A stretch of 64,000 nucleotides of DNA from Labilithrix sp. (GCA_019637155.1 JAHBWE010000007.1:124001-188000); one strand, 5' to 3'. Shown: positions 9,689 to 21,484, counted from the first letter of the stretch. A program made the numbers and translations. Notes: generated from the sequence alone by a model not told the origin.

Positions 9689-9850
9689 GGGGATACCCCT
9701 CCTCGACGGCGGACCCTAGCAGTGGAACGAAAGCGCGCCGTGCGTCATCGAATGCTCAGCCAGCTTGCTTCCGGGCCGCATGGATGACAGAACCGTCGTC
9801 CGGCCTTACGTTCTGGGCCGGTTTCGAAAAAGAATCAGGAGATCATTGAG

Positions 9851-10528
9851 ATGCACGTCCCCGACAGGGTGATCCGGCCTCAGCCCAAGACGCTGTGGCT
9901 TGCCTCCGCCGAGCTGCCCACGCGTTTCGGTACCTTCTCGACCCACGTGTTCCGCACGAGCGTGCCGGGCGACGGCGCCTGCCAGCAGGAGCACGTCGCC
10001 CTCGTCTTCGGCGACATCCGAGAGAAAGCGGCCATCCCGGTCCGCATCCACTCGGAGTGCATGACGAGCGAGGTCTTCGGCTCGCTGAAGTGCGATTGCA
10101 AGGAGCAGCTCGACGCCGCGATGGCCGACGTCGCCCGCCGCGGCGCGGGCGCGGTGCTCTATCTCCGCCAGGAAGGCCGCGGGATCGGGCTCGCGAACAA
10201 GATCCGCGCGTACGAGCTGCAGTCCAAGGGCCACGACACGGTGGACGCGAACCGCCTCCTCGGCCTCCCCGACGATGCCCGCGAGTACCACGCCGCGAAG
10301 GACATGCTCGACCACTTCGACGTGAAGAGCGTCCTCCTCATGACGAACAACCCGGCCAAGGTCTCCGGCCTGGAGGGCCTCGGCGTCAAGGTCGAAGGGC
10401 GTCTCCCGGTCGTCATCGCGCCGACCCCGTTCTCCCGCGGATATCTCGAGGCCAAGCGGACCCGGATGGCCCACGTCCTCCCGTCCCGTCTCGACGCGGA
10501 ATCGGCGGTACACGGCGAAGCCGAGTGA
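9851..10528 (+). CDS. ribA: GTP cyclohydrolase II
   Basis: A 225-residue cytoplasmic enzyme that opens the imidazole ring of GTP, the first step of riboflavin synthesis. The zinc ligands are visible as Cys70, Cys81 and Cys83 (HSECMTSEVFGSLKCDCK). The GTP-binding/catalytic segment YLRQEGRGIGLANKI and the later DANRLLGLPDD and NNPAKVSGLEGLG motifs fit the family. It stands alone rather than fused to RibB. The ATG follows AGGAG by 9 nt. The upstream 160 nt contain no recognisable FMN riboswitch. Confidence 0.95.
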   Translation: MHVPDRVIRPQPKTLWLASAELPTRFGTFSTHVFRTSVPGDGACQQEHVALVFGDIREKAAIPVRIHSECMTSEVFGSLKCDCKEQLDAAMADVARRGAGAVLYLRQEGRGIGLANKIRAYELQSKGHDTVDANRLLGLPDDAREYHAAKDMLDHFDVKSVLLMTNNPAKVSGLEGLGVKVEGRLPVVIAPTPFSRGYLEAKRTRMAHVLPSRLDAESAVHGEAE

Positions 10529-10542
10529 AGTAGTCTGCGGGC

Positions 10543-12485
<1,943 letters not shown>

Positions 12486-12489
<4 letters not shown>

Positions 12490-14642
12490 AGCGCGCGTTC
12501 GCCCTCGCGCTCCTGCTCGCGGTGGCGGCGCCGGCGCCCGCCGCCGCGCAGCAGCCCGGCAAGCCCGCGACGGCGACCACGCTCACGCGGACGCGCGCGG
12601 GGAACATCCGCTCGCACGTCGGGACGGAGCAGGCCGCGTTCCTGCTCGGCGATCCCGACGAGCGCATCCGCGGGATCGAGCGCGCGGCCGCGATCGGGAC
12701 GCCGGAGGCGATCACGCTCCTCGTCGAGGCGGTGGAGCGGAACCAGCCGATCCGCGCCGACCCGCGCGCCTTGCTCGCCGCCGCGCGCGGGCTCTCGCGG
12801 TTCGCCGATCAAGAGCGCGCGCGCACCGGTCTCCTCGCGATCATCGGCGTGGCGAACCCCGGCATCGCCGGCCGGCTCCCCACCACCACGCGCACGGCGT
12901 CGGGCGACCTCCTCGAGGAGGGAGATCCGATCGCGCGGACGGAGATGGCGCGCGCGACGGCGGCGATCGCGCTCGCGCAGCGCGGCGGAGACCGCGCGCT
13001 CGAGGCGCTCTACGCGACGGCGCGCGGGGGCGGCGGCGGACAGAGCGCCGCCATCGTCGGGCTCGCGACCCATCCGCCGCACGCGCCCGGCTTCTTCGGG
13101 ACCGCCGGCGCGTCGCTCAACGTGCCGACGTTGCGCCTCCTCGGACGCCTCGGCGATCTCCGCGCGCTCGACGTCCTCCACGCCGCCGCGCGCTCGACCG
13201 ACGTGAACGTCCGCTGCGCCGCGCTGATCTCGCTCGCCGAGCTCGGCGACGAGCGCGCGGGGCCGCTCGCGCGCGCCGCGATCGCCGAGACCGACGTGCG
13301 TCTCCGCGCGGCCGCGGGCGAGGTGTTCATCCTCCTCGCCGCGCCGGAGCGCTTCAAGGCCACGACCGCGCTCATCGCCGACGACGCGACGGTGTCGATC
13401 GGCGTCCACATGGCCGAGCGGGTGTACGCGCCGGAGATCACGAAGCTCGTCGCCGCGCGCGCGAACGAGGGCGCCGATCGCGAGCTGCGCAAGGACGCGA
13501 TCCGCGCGCTCGGGCGCTCGCCGGACGAAGGCGCGGCCAAGGCGCTCGTCGCGCCGCAGCTCCTCGGCGATCCGGAGCTCGCGTACCTCGCCGTCCTCGC
13601 CCTCGCGCGATCGCCGGCGCCGAACGCGAGCGCGCTCGTCGGCGGTCTCCTCCCGACCCGGCTCGCGTCGCTCGCGGTGCGCGCGTACGTCGTTCGCGCG
13701 CTCGTGCGCGGAGAGCGGCTCTCTTCGTCCGACGACGCGATCTTCAAGCTCGCGCGATCGGCGCAGGGTCACGAGCGCGCGCTCGGGGTCTTCGCGAAGG
13801 TCGCGCTCGGCGAGGCCGACGTCGACGCGTTCATCGACGACAAGGACCCGCGCGTGCGCCGCGCGGCGGCGATGGGATCGCTCGCCGTCCCCGCGCGCGA
13901 CGCCGCCGATCGCGACCGCGCGCTCATCCGCCGCCTCGGGCACGAGGAGGATCCCATCACGCGGCAGGTCATCGCGATCGGCCTCCTCGGCGGCGATCCC
14001 GACGCGAAGGTGACGACCTCCGACCTCATCGAGCGCGCCGAGTCCGGCGGCGGCGACGCCGCGCTCGCGACCTACGCGCTGATCCGCCGCGCCGACGAGT
14101 CGCTCGCGCGCAAGGTCACACTCCTCCTCGGCTCGAAGGACGCGGTGCTGCGCGCCCACGCCGCGCGCGGCCTCGCCGCCTCCGCGCTCCCCGACGCGAC
14201 CGGCCGCCTCGCCGACCTCTACACCTGGGAGACCGAGGTCGACGTCCGCCGCGCGGCGATCGCCGCGATCGCCGCGCGCACGCAGGACGCGTCCGCCCCC
14301 GCGCGCAAGAACGCGCTCGCGCTCGCGAGCGAGCTCGATCCCGACGCCGCGGTGCGCTCCGCGGCGAAGCGCGCGATCGCGGGGGCGACGAGCCCGTTCG
14401 CGCCCGCGCGCGTGGCGGAGGCGGCCTGGCTGCGCATCACGCTCGACGGCGGCGCGGCGCCGGGCGAGCCGTACGTCGGATCGATCGTGCGCTCGGACGG
14501 CGTCGCGGTGCCGATCGTCTTCGACGAAGAGGGGTTCGCGGTCGTGCCGGGCCTGCCGCCCGGCGAGTCGCGCCTCGTCCTCGCGCCACGTTTCCCCGCG
14601 GCCGCTACCGCGACCGTACCGGCGCCGGCGGCAAAGAAATGA
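12486..14642 (+). CDS. Exported HEAT-repeat protein
   Basis: A 718-residue protein. The signal peptide (VKRAFALALLLAVAAPAPAAA) precedes a long alpha-solenoid made of HEAT-like repeats of about 30 residues (for example LLGRLGDLRALDVLHAAA, LGDERAGPLARAAI, ALGRSPDEGAAKALVAP) covering about residues 40-640. The C-terminus (about 650-710) is a short beta domain with PYVGSIVRSDGVAVPI. HEAT scaffolds bind proteins; the partner is unknown. It lies between the OmpA-like gene and xseB with 4-nt overlaps on both sides, so it is probably cotranscribed with the barrel protein. Confidence 0.8.
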
Positions 14643-14896
14643 GCGACGAGAAGAAGGACCTGTCCTTCGAGGACGCAGTGAAGCGACTCTCGGAGATCGT
14701 CCAGCGCCTCGAGCGCGGCGATCTTCCGCTCGAGGAGTCTCTTCGCCTGTTCGAGGAGGGGGTCGGCCTCTCGCGCACCTCCCAGGACAAGCTCGACAGC
14801 GCACAAAAGAAGGTCGAAGAGCTCCTCGGGGTGGACCGCGACGGAAAGCCGACCTCGCGCTCGTTCGAGACGCGCGGCGAACGCGACGACCGTTGA
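14639..14896 (+). CDS. xseB: Exodeoxyribonuclease VII small subunit
   Basis: An 85-residue XseB. It joins XseA to make exonuclease VII, which degrades single-stranded DNA into short pieces. The family signature SFEDAVKRLSEIVQRLERGD and the following LPLEESLRLFEEGVGLSR are complete. The gene begins inside the stop of the HEAT-repeat gene (ATGA). No xseA is in the window. The C-terminal 20 residues (GKPTSRSFETRGERDDR) are an unconserved charged tail. Confidence 0.95.
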   Translation: MSDEKKDLSFEDAVKRLSEIVQRLERGDLPLEESLRLFEEGVGLSRTSQDKLDSAQKKVEELLGVDRDGKPTSRSFETRGERDDR

Positions 14897-14902
14897 TACA
14901 AT
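14897..14902 (+). promoter_or_regulatory. -10-like TACAAT, leaderless start
   Basis: TACAAT (5 of 6 to consensus) starts immediately after the xseB stop and ends 8 nt before the ATG of the next gene. Confidence 0.5.
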
Positions 14903-14910
14903 CCGGCGGC

Positions 14911-16065
14911 ATGAACGCCGGGATCACGCGACGACGAGCCATCGCCGAGGTGATGCTCACGGGCGGCGCGACCCTCTTCCTCTATCCGATCTCGTGGCTC
15001 CTCCGCCGGAGCTTCGGCCTCGAGTCGGCCGAGTACGAGACGAGCTTCTTCTTCTTCTACCTCGCGTACGTCATCAACGATCCGCACTTCGCGGTGACGT
15101 ACCTCCTCTTCTATCGCGACGCCAAGAAGCGCGCGTTCTCGCCCGAGGTGCCGCGCGTGCAACGCGCGCGCTGGATCGTCTCCGGCGTCGTCGTCCCGAT
15201 CGTCCTCGTCGCGTGGGGGATCTACGCGATCCGGAAGAACGAAGCGCAGACGCTCGGCTGGATGGTGCAGCTGATGTACCTCCTCGTCGGCTGGCACTAC
15301 GTGAAGCAAGGCTTCGGCGTGCTCACCGTGCTCTCCGCGCGCCGGGGCGTGAAGATCACGCCGACCGAGCGCCGCGCGACGCTCTTCCACGCGTTCGCGG
15401 GGTGGGCGTTCGCGTGGGCGAGCCCCGTCTCCGACGGCGGCTACTTCGAGGAGAAGGGCCTCGTCTACCGCGGCGTCGCGCACCCGCAGTGGCTCATGAT
15501 CCTCACCGGAGTCGTGCTCGGCGCGAGCTCGCTCCTCCTCGTCGGCGTGATCGCGGCGCGGAAGATCCGCGAAGGAAAGATGATCCCGCTCGGTCCGCTC
15601 CTCGGGCTGCTCATCAGCATCTGGTCTTGGATGATCTTCTCCGGCGCGGACCCGCTCGTCCGCTACGCGATCCCCGCGCTCCACTCGATCCAGTACCTCT
15701 TCTTCGTCTACCTCCTGAACAAGAACAAGGCGAAGGCGCACGAAGGACCGCCGTCGTTCGGGCGCCCCGCCTCCGTGCGGGTCGGCGCGATCGCGCTCGC
15801 GTCGCTCGGCCTCGGCTGGTTCCTCTTCCACGGCGCGCCGGAGTTCCTCGACCTCGCGTTCACGAAGAAGCTCCCGGCCGGCGACGTCGACGAGATGGGC
15901 CCGACCCCGATCTTCGCCGCGCTCTTCACGTACGTGAACCTGCATCACTACTTCATGGACCACGTCATCTGGCGGCGCGAGAACCCGGAGACCAAGTACC
16001 TCCAGGACGCACCGCCCGCGGTCATCGCGCCCCCCGCCGCCGAGCCCGAGCGCCTCGCGGCGTAA
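14911..16065 (+). CDS. Conserved multi-pass inner-membrane protein
   Basis: A 384-residue integral membrane protein with about eight to nine hydrophobic segments (for example VVVPIVLVAWGIYAI and VVLGASSLLLVGVIA). His-containing segments HYVKQGFGVL and NLHHYFMDHVIW face or enter the membrane and could bind metal or a lipid head group, as in membrane hydroxylases and acyl-transfer enzymes, but the full His-box pattern of a known family is not present. ATG 14911 is preferred over an upstream TTG because of the TACAAT box 8 nt before it. The function is unknown. Confidence 0.75.
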   Translation: MNAGITRRRAIAEVMLTGGATLFLYPISWLLRRSFGLESAEYETSFFFFYLAYVINDPHFAVTYLLFYRDAKKRAFSPEVPRVQRARWIVSGVVVPIVLVAWGIYAIRKNEAQTLGWMVQLMYLLVGWHYVKQGFGVLTVLSARRGVKITPTERRATLFHAFAGWAFAWASPVSDGGYFEEKGLVYRGVAHPQWLMILTGVVLGASSLLLVGVIAARKIREGKMIPLGPLLGLLISIWSWMIFSGADPLVRYAIPALHSIQYLFFVYLLNKNKAKAHEGPPSFGRPASVRVGAIALASLGLGWFLFHGAPEFLDLAFTKKLPAGDVDEMGPTPIFAALFTYVNLHHYFMDHVIWRRENPETKYLQDAPPAVIAPPAAEPERLAA

Positions 16066-16101
16066 GGCCTGCTCCTTGCACCTCGCCGGCGTTGGTCCGG
16101 C

Positions 16102-18348
16102 GTGGCAGCGACAGAGATTCTCCAGCAAGCAGGTCCGGCGGCGCCGGACGCGAAGGGGCTCATCGGCGAGACGATCAAGGGCCGCTACCGCCTCGTGTCC
16201 GTCGTCGGCGAAGGAGGAATGGGCGCGGTCTATGCCGCGGAGCACGTCGAGATCGGCCGGCGCGTCGCGGTGAAGCTCGTGCACGCGGTGCACGCGAAGA
16301 ACCCGCAGATCGCCCTCCGCTTGAAGCAAGAGGCGCGGGCGACGAGCGCGATCGAGAGCGACCACGTCGTCCAGGTGCTCGACGCGGGCGAAGACGAGGA
16401 GCACGGCCTCTTCGTCGTGATGGAGCTGCTCGCGGGCGAGGACCTCGAGGCGCGCCTCGCCCGCGAGCGGCGGCTCCCCGCGGCGGAGGCGCTCCGGATC
16501 GCGGACCAGGCGGCGCGCGGCCTCGCGCGCGCGCACGCACGCGGGATCATCCATCGCGACCTCAAGCCCGCGAACGTGTTCCTCTGCGTCCGCGAAGACG
16601 GTCCGCCCGCGGTGAAGCTCGTGGACTTCGGCATCGCGAAGCTCGTGCGTGACGCGGCGCGGGACGGGCTCGGACAGCGCTTCACGATGAGCGGCTGCGT
16701 CGTCGGGACACCGCAGTACATGTCGCCGGAGCAAGCGCAAGGGCTCGCGACGATCGACGCGCGCACCGACGTCTATTCGCTCGGCGCGCTCCTCTTCGAG
16801 ATGCTCGCCGGAGAGCCGCCGGTGCCCGAGCTCGAGAACTACGAGCAGAAGATCCTCCACCTCGTCACGAAGCCGCGCCCGCGCCTCCGCGACGTGCTCC
16901 CCGGCGTGGACCCCGCGCTCGACGTGCTCGTCTCCGACCTGATGGCCTTCGATCCGAACGCGCGCCCCGCCGACATGAGCGCGCACAAAGCGGGGCGCTT
17001 CACCGAGGCGCTCGCGGCGTTCCAGGAGGCGAACCGCCTCGCGCCGCGCGAGAGCGCTCAACGCAACGTCGCGCAGACGCACCGCGACCTCCTCGACTAC
17101 GCGGCGGCGCACGCCGCGTACGACGCGCTCCTCGCGAAGTACGGCGCGACGATGAAGCGGGCCGACAAGGCGAACGCCGAGCGCGCGCGCGCCGAGCTCG
17201 CGACGCTCACCGGCGTCGTCGCGGTGACCGTGCCGGCGCCGGACGCGCGCGTCGTCGTCGACGGCAAGGACGTCGGGGCGCCGCCGGTGACGGTGCGGCT
17301 CAACCCCGGCGCGCACGAGGTCACGGTGACGAGAGAAGGGTTCGAGCCGCTGGAGCGGGCGTTCGAGATCGCGGGGCGCGACGAGGTGACCGTCGCCGGT
17401 CCGCTCACCAAGCCGCTCACCACGCCGGCGGAGACGGGGCACGTCGAGGTCACCGTCGCGCCCGAGGAGCCGCGCGCGACGGTGCGCGTCGACGGGGACG
17501 TCGTCGGCGCCGCGCCGTGGCGAGGCGACCTCGAGCCGGGGCGGCATCGCGTCGAGGCCGAGAGCGAGCTCGGCGCGGTGGCGGCGACGGTCGACGTGAC
17601 GCGCGGCGGGGACCACGTGCTCGCGTTGACGCTCGTGCGACCGACGCCGGCGCCTCGCGTGATCGTGCTCACGCCGCCGAGCGAAGCGCCGGCCTACGAT
17701 CCGTGGCGCGGCCTCTACACGCGCGTCGAGCTCGCCGGCCTCTTCGCGCTCGGGCACCACGACACGGTCGAGGATCGCTCCGCGTACGGCGCGGGCGTCC
17801 CGACCGAAGGCTCCGGCCTCTACGGCGGCGGCGTCGGCTTGCGGGTGGGGTATTCGCTCGGCCCGATCGGGATCGAAGGCGCGCTCCTCCTCGCGTACGA
17901 CCACTCCTCGGTGAAGGTCGACGTCGACGCGAGCCGGAAGGACGTCTGGACGTTCCACCGACCCGGCGGCACCCTCGCGGTCGGGGCGCGCTGGATCCCG
18001 GAGCTCGCGCCGGTGCGCCCCACCGCCGGCCTCGCGCTCGGGCTCTCGGGCCGCTCGATGGGCGTCACGCGCGCGGTCGAGGACACGAACGTTCGCGACC
18101 GCGTCGACTTCGAGCTCTACATGACGCCGACGCTGGTGCTCGACGGCGGCGTCATGATCGGAAACACGCCGGGCGGAAAGCTGTTCGCCGGCGTGCAGAT
18201 GCTCGTCGACCTCCCGAGCCGGCAGGTCCAGCCGAGCGCGAACGCGAAGGACGGACGGTTCCCGATCCCGCCGGCGGCGGAGATCGCGACGTCGACCGGG
18301 CCGGAGGTGTTCCTCGGCCCCGTCGTCGGTCTAGTGCTCGGCCATTAG
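16102..18348 (+). CDS. Chimeric Ser/Thr kinase fused to TPR, PEGA and barrel-like domains
   Basis: A 748-residue protein with a complete kinase domain (about residues 28-290: GEGGMGAVYAA, Lys58, HRDLKPAN from His151, DFGIAK, MSPEQA). It passes directly, at about residue 292 (PADMSAHKAGRFTEAL), into TPR-like helices (295-370), two PEGA domains (about 372-440 and 450-515) and a beta-rich C-terminus (about 535-748) resembling an outer-membrane barrel. The TPR-to-barrel part normally carries its own signal peptide; here neither a signal peptide nor a TM helix separates it from the cytoplasmic kinase. It looks like an in-frame fusion of two neighbouring genes. The 3' end overlaps the peptidase gene by 18 nt. 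Confidence 0.85.
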   Translation: MAATEILQQAGPAAPDAKGLIGETIKGRYRLVSVVGEGGMGAVYAAEHVEIGRRVAVKLVHAVHAKNPQIALRLKQEARATSAIESDHVVQVLDAGEDEEHGLFVVMELLAGEDLEARLARERRLPAAEALRIADQAARGLARAHARGIIHRDLKPANVFLCVREDGPPAVKLVDFGIAKLVRDAARDGLGQRFTMSGCVVGTPQYMSPEQAQGLATIDARTDVYSLGALLFEMLAGEPPVPELENYEQKILHLVTKPRPRLRDVLPGVDPALDVLVSDLMAFDPNARPADMSAHKAGRFTEALAAFQEANRLAPRESAQRNVAQTHRDLLDYAAAHAAYDALLAKYGATMKRADKANAERARAELATLTGVVAVTVPAPDARVVVDGKDVGAPPVTVRLNPGAHEVTVTREGFEPLERAFEIAGRDEVTVAGPLTKPLTTPAETGHVEVTVAPEEPRATVRVDGDVVGAAPWRGDLEPGRHRVEAESELGAVAATVDVTRGGDHVLALTLVRPTPAPRVIVLTPPSEAPAYDPWRGLYTRVELAGLFALGHHDTVEDRSAYGAGVPTEGSGLYGGGVGLRVGYSLGPIGIEGALLLAYDHSSVKVDVDASRKDVWTFHRPGGTLAVGARWIPELAPVRPTAGLALGLSGRSMGVTRAVEDTNVRDRVDFELYMTPTLVLDGGVMIGNTPGGKLFAGVQMLVDLPSRQVQPSANAKDGRFPIPPAAEIATSTGPEVFLGPVVGLVLGH

Positions 18349-19365
18349 CGCGCGCACGCGATCGGCGGGGAGCGCCTCGATCGTACGGCCTTCGAAGCCG
18401 GTCATCGTCTCGGCCGCGGCCATCGCGTTCAGGATCGCCTCCTCCGTCGCGAAGATCGTCGCGTCGAAGAGCGGGTTGATCTTCGCGTTCGCGAGGAGCT
18501 CGACGGGCGCGACGCCCGACTCCGGGCTCGCCGCGCCGGCGTTCGCGGTGGAGAACGCGAGCATGATGTCGCCGGAGCCGTTGCCGGCCTGGCTGCCCGT
18601 GCGCGCGAGGCCCATCGCGGCGCGCTTCGCGAGGCGGCGGAGCTGGTGCGGGAGGAGCGGCGCGTCGGTCGCGACGACGACGATGATCGAGCCTTGCTCA
18701 CCGGCCGGCGGCGCCGGCTCCGCGGGCGGGATCGGGATCGCCTTGCCCACCGGTACGCCCGCGATCACGAGCTGGTGCCGGAGCCCGAAGTTCGCCTGCA
18801 CGAGCACGCCGACGGTGTACGGCTCCGCGACGCGCGACGACGTGCCGGTGCCGCCCTTGAGCTGGAAGCACACCATCCCGGTGCCGCCGCCGACGTTCCC
18901 CTCCGCGATCGACCCCGTCTTCGCCGCCGCGATCGCGGCGAGCGCATGATCGGGTTTTACATGAAAACCGTTGATGTCGTTAAGGGTCCCGTCGTAGGTC
19001 TCCGCCACGATCGGGTACGAGTACGGCTGGAACATCTTGCCGTTCTCGAACTGCCAGCGGACGACCGCGTCGCGCACGACGCCGACGCTGTGCGTGTTCG
19101 TGAGCATGACGGGGCCTTCCATGAAGCCCGACTCGTCGATCCACGCCGTGCCGGTCATCTCGCCGTTCCCATTGAGCGGGAACCAGCTCGCGAAGACGGG
19201 ATCCTTCGACGCCTTCCCGCGCGGGAGGATCGCGGTGACCCCCGTTCGGACGCCCGAACCTTCGATCAGGGTGGTGTACCCGACCTCGATGCCGCCGACG
19301 TCCGTGATCGCGTTGTGCGGCCCCGTCGTCCCCTCGAACGGAATGCCCATCTCTCGTGCCCGCAT
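18331..19365 (-). CDS. P1-family peptidase (DmpA-like aminopeptidase)
   Basis: A 344-residue self-processing N-terminal-nucleophile peptidase of the DmpA type. Members cleave themselves into two chains and release N-terminal residues from small peptides and amides. Seen: the N-terminal signature NAITDVGGIEVGYTTL (residues 18-33), VMLTNTHSVGVVRDA (86-100), EGNVGGGTGMVCF (155-167) and the GNGSGDIMLAFSTAN segment (261-275) that contains the processing nucleophile of the family. No signal peptide. The ATG at 19365 has TATCGT 8 nt upstream. It is convergent with and overlaps the chimeric kinase by 18 nt. Confidence 0.92.
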   Translation of the reverse strand: MRAREMGIPFEGTTGPHNAITDVGGIEVGYTTLIEGSGVRTGVTAILPRGKASKDPVFASWFPLNGNGEMTGTAWIDESGFMEGPVMLTNTHSVGVVRDAVVRWQFENGKMFQPYSYPIVAETYDGTLNDINGFHVKPDHALAAIAAAKTGSIAEGNVGGGTGMVCFQLKGGTGTSSRVAEPYTVGVLVQANFGLRHQLVIAGVPVGKAIPIPPAEPAPPAGEQGSIIVVVATDAPLLPHQLRRLAKRAAMGLARTGSQAGNGSGDIMLAFSTANAGAASPESGVAPVELLANAKINPLFDATIFATEEAILNAMAAAETMTGFEGRTIEALPADRVRALMAEH

Positions 19366-19373
19366 GGGCCCTC

Positions 19374-19379
19374 ACGATA
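19374..19379 (-). promoter_or_regulatory. -10-like TATCGT, leaderless start
   Basis: On the minus strand TATCGT ends 8 nt before the ATG of the P1 peptidase. The remaining sequence up to rpsK (to 19624) holds only the rpsK terminator hairpin. Confidence 0.4.
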
Positions 19380-19569
19380 CGACGACGCCCGACGCAACGT
19401 CTTCGCCTTCTTGCGCTCGTCACCGGCGCCCCTCTCTCGCGCGCGCGCTCAGAAGCAGCGCAGGATCGAGCGGCGGTGCTCCGGCGTGCCGTCGCGCAGC
19501 GTACACGGAAGTGCATCCGGCCGCGCCGCCCCCACGCCCTGGACGCGCCCAGCGCAGCGCGCAAATGCG

Positions 19570-19605
19570 CGAACGCCGCGGCTCCTCGGCGGAGCGCGGC
19601 GTTCG
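19570..19605 (-). terminator. Hairpin after rpsK, end of ribosomal operon
   Basis: Perfect 11-bp arms (CGAACGCCGCG and CGCGGCGTTCG) with a 14-nt loop begin 20 nt after the rpsK stop. No strong U-tract follows. The expected rpsD, rpoA and rplQ do not follow, so this is probably the end of the transcript. Confidence 0.6.
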
Positions 19606-19624
19606 ATGTGGTCGGTGGCTCGCG

Positions 19625-20041
19625 TCAGACGCGGCGGCGCTTGGGGGGGCGGCAGCCGTTGTGCGGGACCGGGGTCACGTCGCGGATCAGCGTGACCTTG
19701 AAGCCGGCCGTCTGGAGCGCGCGGAGCGCGGACTCGCGGCCGGCGCCGGGGCCCTTCACGAAGACGGCGACGCTGCGCATGCCGTGCTCCATCGCGCGGC
19801 GGCAGGCCTCCTCCGCCGCGAGCTGCGCCGCGAACGGGGTGCTCTTGCGCGAGCCCTTGAAGCCGCGGGAGCCGGCGGAGGACCACGCCACCGTGTTGCC
19901 GTTGACGTCCGTGATCGTCACGACCGTGTTGTTGAACGTGCTCTGGATGCAGGCGATGCCGGTCGAGATGTTCTTCTTGACCTTCTTCTTGACCTGCTTG
20001 CCCTTCGCCGACGCGCCCGAGGCGCCCTTCGCGCTTGCCAT
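19625..20041 (-). CDS. rpsK: 30S ribosomal protein S11
   Basis: 138 residues, normal S11. Sits on the platform of the 30S subunit next to 16S rRNA helix 23 and the mRNA exit path. The core is recognised by [25 protein letters not shown] sequence, [18 protein letters not shown] and the end [20 protein letters not shown] Lys/Ala-rich N-terminal arm of about 20 residues precedes the core. It is the last gene of the cluster here; rpsD and rpoA, its usual followers, are absent. Confidence 0.98.
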   Translation of the reverse strand: MASAKGASGASAKGKQVKKKVKKNISTGIACIQSTFNNTVVTITDVNGNTVAWSSAGSRGFKGSRKSTPFAAQLAAEEACRRAMEHGMRSVAVFVKGPGAGRESALRALQTAGFKVTLIRDVTPVPHNGCRPPKRRRV

Positions 20042-20061
20042 GACTTAGCTACTCCTACCGA

Positions 20062-20442
20062 TCAGGACTTGCGCGGGCCGCCGCGCGAGAGGATGCCCTT
20101 GCGCGGGCCCTTGCGGGTGCGCGCGTTCGTGTGCGTGCGCTGCCCGTTGACGGGGAGGCCGCGGCGGTGACGGAGGCCGCGGTAGCAGCCGAGGTCCATC
20201 AGACGCTTGATGTTCATCTGCACTTCGCGGCGGAGATCGCCCTCGACCCGGATCTCGGTCTCGAGGAGATCGCGGATGCGCTTGATCTCGGCCTCGGTGA
20301 GCTCCTCGGTCTTCTTCGTCGGGTCGATGTTCGCGCGCGAGCAGATCACCTGCGCGAGCTTGCGCCCCACGCCGTAGAGGTACGGGAGGGAGTACGCGAC
20401 TTGCTTGTGCTTCGGGAGGTCGACGCCTGCAATACGAGCCAT
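20062..20442 (-). CDS. rpsM: 30S ribosomal protein S13
   Basis: 126 residues. S13 bridges the 30S head to the 50S central protuberance and touches P-site tRNA. Seen: [20 protein letters not shown] at the start, the helix-hairpin-helix around [18 protein letters not shown], and the basic tail [20 protein letters not shown]. Located 20 nt before rpsK and 14 nt after rpmJ within one transcript. Confidence 0.98.
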   Translation of the reverse strand: MARIAGVDLPKHKQVAYSLPYLYGVGRKLAQVICSRANIDPTKKTEELTEAEIKRIRDLLETEIRVEGDLRREVQMNIKRLMDLGCYRGLRHRRGLPVNGQRTHTNARTRKGPRKGILSRGGPRKS

Positions 20443-20456
20443 GACTAACTACCCTC

Positions 20457-20570
20457 TCAGCCCTGGCGCTGCTTGTGGCGCGGGTTCTCGCAGATGATGC
20501 GGACGACGTTCTTGCGCCGGACCACCTTGCACTTGTCGCAGACCTTCTTGATCGACGGACGGACCTTCAT
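20457..20570 (-). CDS. rpmJ: 50S ribosomal protein L36
   Basis: A 37-residue L36 read directly from the minus strand: [19 protein letters not shown] at the start and [12 protein letters not shown] at the end. The zinc-binding set Cys11, Cys14, Cys27 and His32 is intact, so this is the zinc (C+) form. Position between infA and rpsM is the usual one. Confidence 0.96.
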   Translation of the reverse strand: MKVRPSIKKVCDKCKVVRRKNVVRIICENPRHKQRQG

Positions 20571-20597
20571 CGGACTTCCCTTGCTACTTAGCAGAAT

Positions 20598-20840
20598 CTA
20601 CTTGTGGCGATAGGTGATGCGGCCGCGGCTCGGATCGTACGGGCTCACTTCCACCGTGACGCGGTCGCCGGGGAGGATGCGGATGTAGAACTGCCGCATG
20701 CGCCCGCTGATGGTCGCGAGGACCACGAGACCGTTGTCACACTTCACGCGGAACATCGCGTTCGGCAGCGCCTCTTGGACGACACCGTCGAACTCGAGCT
20801 TGTCGCCTTTCGGCTCTTTCCGCTCACGACGTTCACTCAT
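20598..20840 (-). CDS. infA: Translation initiation factor IF-1
   Basis: 80 residues; an OB-fold that blocks the A site during initiation. The core [20 protein letters not shown], the [19 protein letters not shown] segment and the end [11 protein letters not shown] are all present. About 10 charged residues ([12 protein letters not shown]) extend the N-terminus beyond the usual 72-residue form. ATG 20840 is taken rather than the TTG one codon upstream. Confidence 0.97.
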   Translation of the reverse strand: MSERRERKEPKGDKLEFDGVVQEALPNAMFRVKCDNGLVVLATISGRMRQFYIRILPGDRVTVEVSPYDPSRGRITYRHK

Positions 20841-20848
20841 CAAGTTCC

Positions 20849-21484
20849 CTATGCCTCTTTCTTCACTACCTCGAGCGCTCCCAGCACCCGCTTCGTCACT
20901 TCTTCGACCGCCCCGACGCCGTCGAGCTTCTGAAGGAGCCCCGCCTTCTCGTAGAAGGGCAGGAGATCCGCGGTCATCTTCTCGTACGTTTCGATGCGAT
21001 TCCGGACGACGTCTTCCTGATCGTCCGCCCGATGCTCCAGATCTGCGTCCGGGGGGGGCGGGTTATACTTCAGGTGATAAATCTGTCCAGTGCGTTTGTC
21101 CGTGCGACGAAGGCACGCGCGCTCGATGAGGAGGTTCTTGTCCACCATCAGCGCGAGGACCGTGTCGAGCTTCTGCCCCCGCGAGGCGAGGAGCGCGTTC
21201 AGCGCCTCCGCCTGCGGGACCGTGCGCGGGAAGCCGTCGAGGAGGAACCCCTTCTTCGCGTCGTCCTGGTCCGTGCGCGCCTTGATGAGGTCGATGACGG
21301 CGGAGTCCGGCACGAGGCCGCCCGCCGCCATGAGGTCCTGGAGCTCCTTCGGGAGCGTGCCCGCGGCCTTCGCCGCGCGCAGCATGTCGCCGGTGGAGAT
21401 CTGGGGGATCCCGTACTTTTCGCAGATGACCTTCGCCTGGGTGCCCTTGCCTGCCCCCGGCGGTCCGACGAAGACCAGACGCAT
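20849..21484 (-). CDS. adk: Adenylate kinase
   Basis: 211 residues. Catalyses ATP + AMP to 2 ADP in the cytoplasm. P-loop [10 protein letters not shown] at residues 7-16, AMP-binding [20 protein letters not shown] and the LID start [13 protein letters not shown] are visible. The LID lacks the four zinc Cys. The ATG shares its A with the secY stop (TGATG), a common pairing in ribosomal clusters. The usual map gene between adk and infA is missing. Confidence 0.97.
   Translation of the reverse strand: MRLVFVGPPGAGKGTQAKVICEKYGIPQISTGDMLRAAKAAGTLPKELQDLMAAGGLVPDSAVIDLIKARTDQDDAKKGFLLDGFPRTVPQAEALNALLASRGQKLDTVLALMVDKNLLIERACLRRTDKRTGQIYHLKYNPPPPDADLEHRADDQEDVVRNRIETYEKMTADLLPFYEKAGLLQKLDGVGAVEEVTKRVLGALEVVKKEA

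Noticed and set aside
9689..9850. Possible FMN riboswitch upstream of ribA
   Set aside because: The conserved RFN-element segments are not present; only a normal Shine-Dalgarno and a weak hairpin are seen.
14605..17958. Minus-strand open frame of over 1,100 codons
   Set aside because: It is opposite to xseB, the membrane protein and the chimeric kinase, and is Arg/Glu/Asp-rich nonsense typical of antisense frames in GC-rich DNA.
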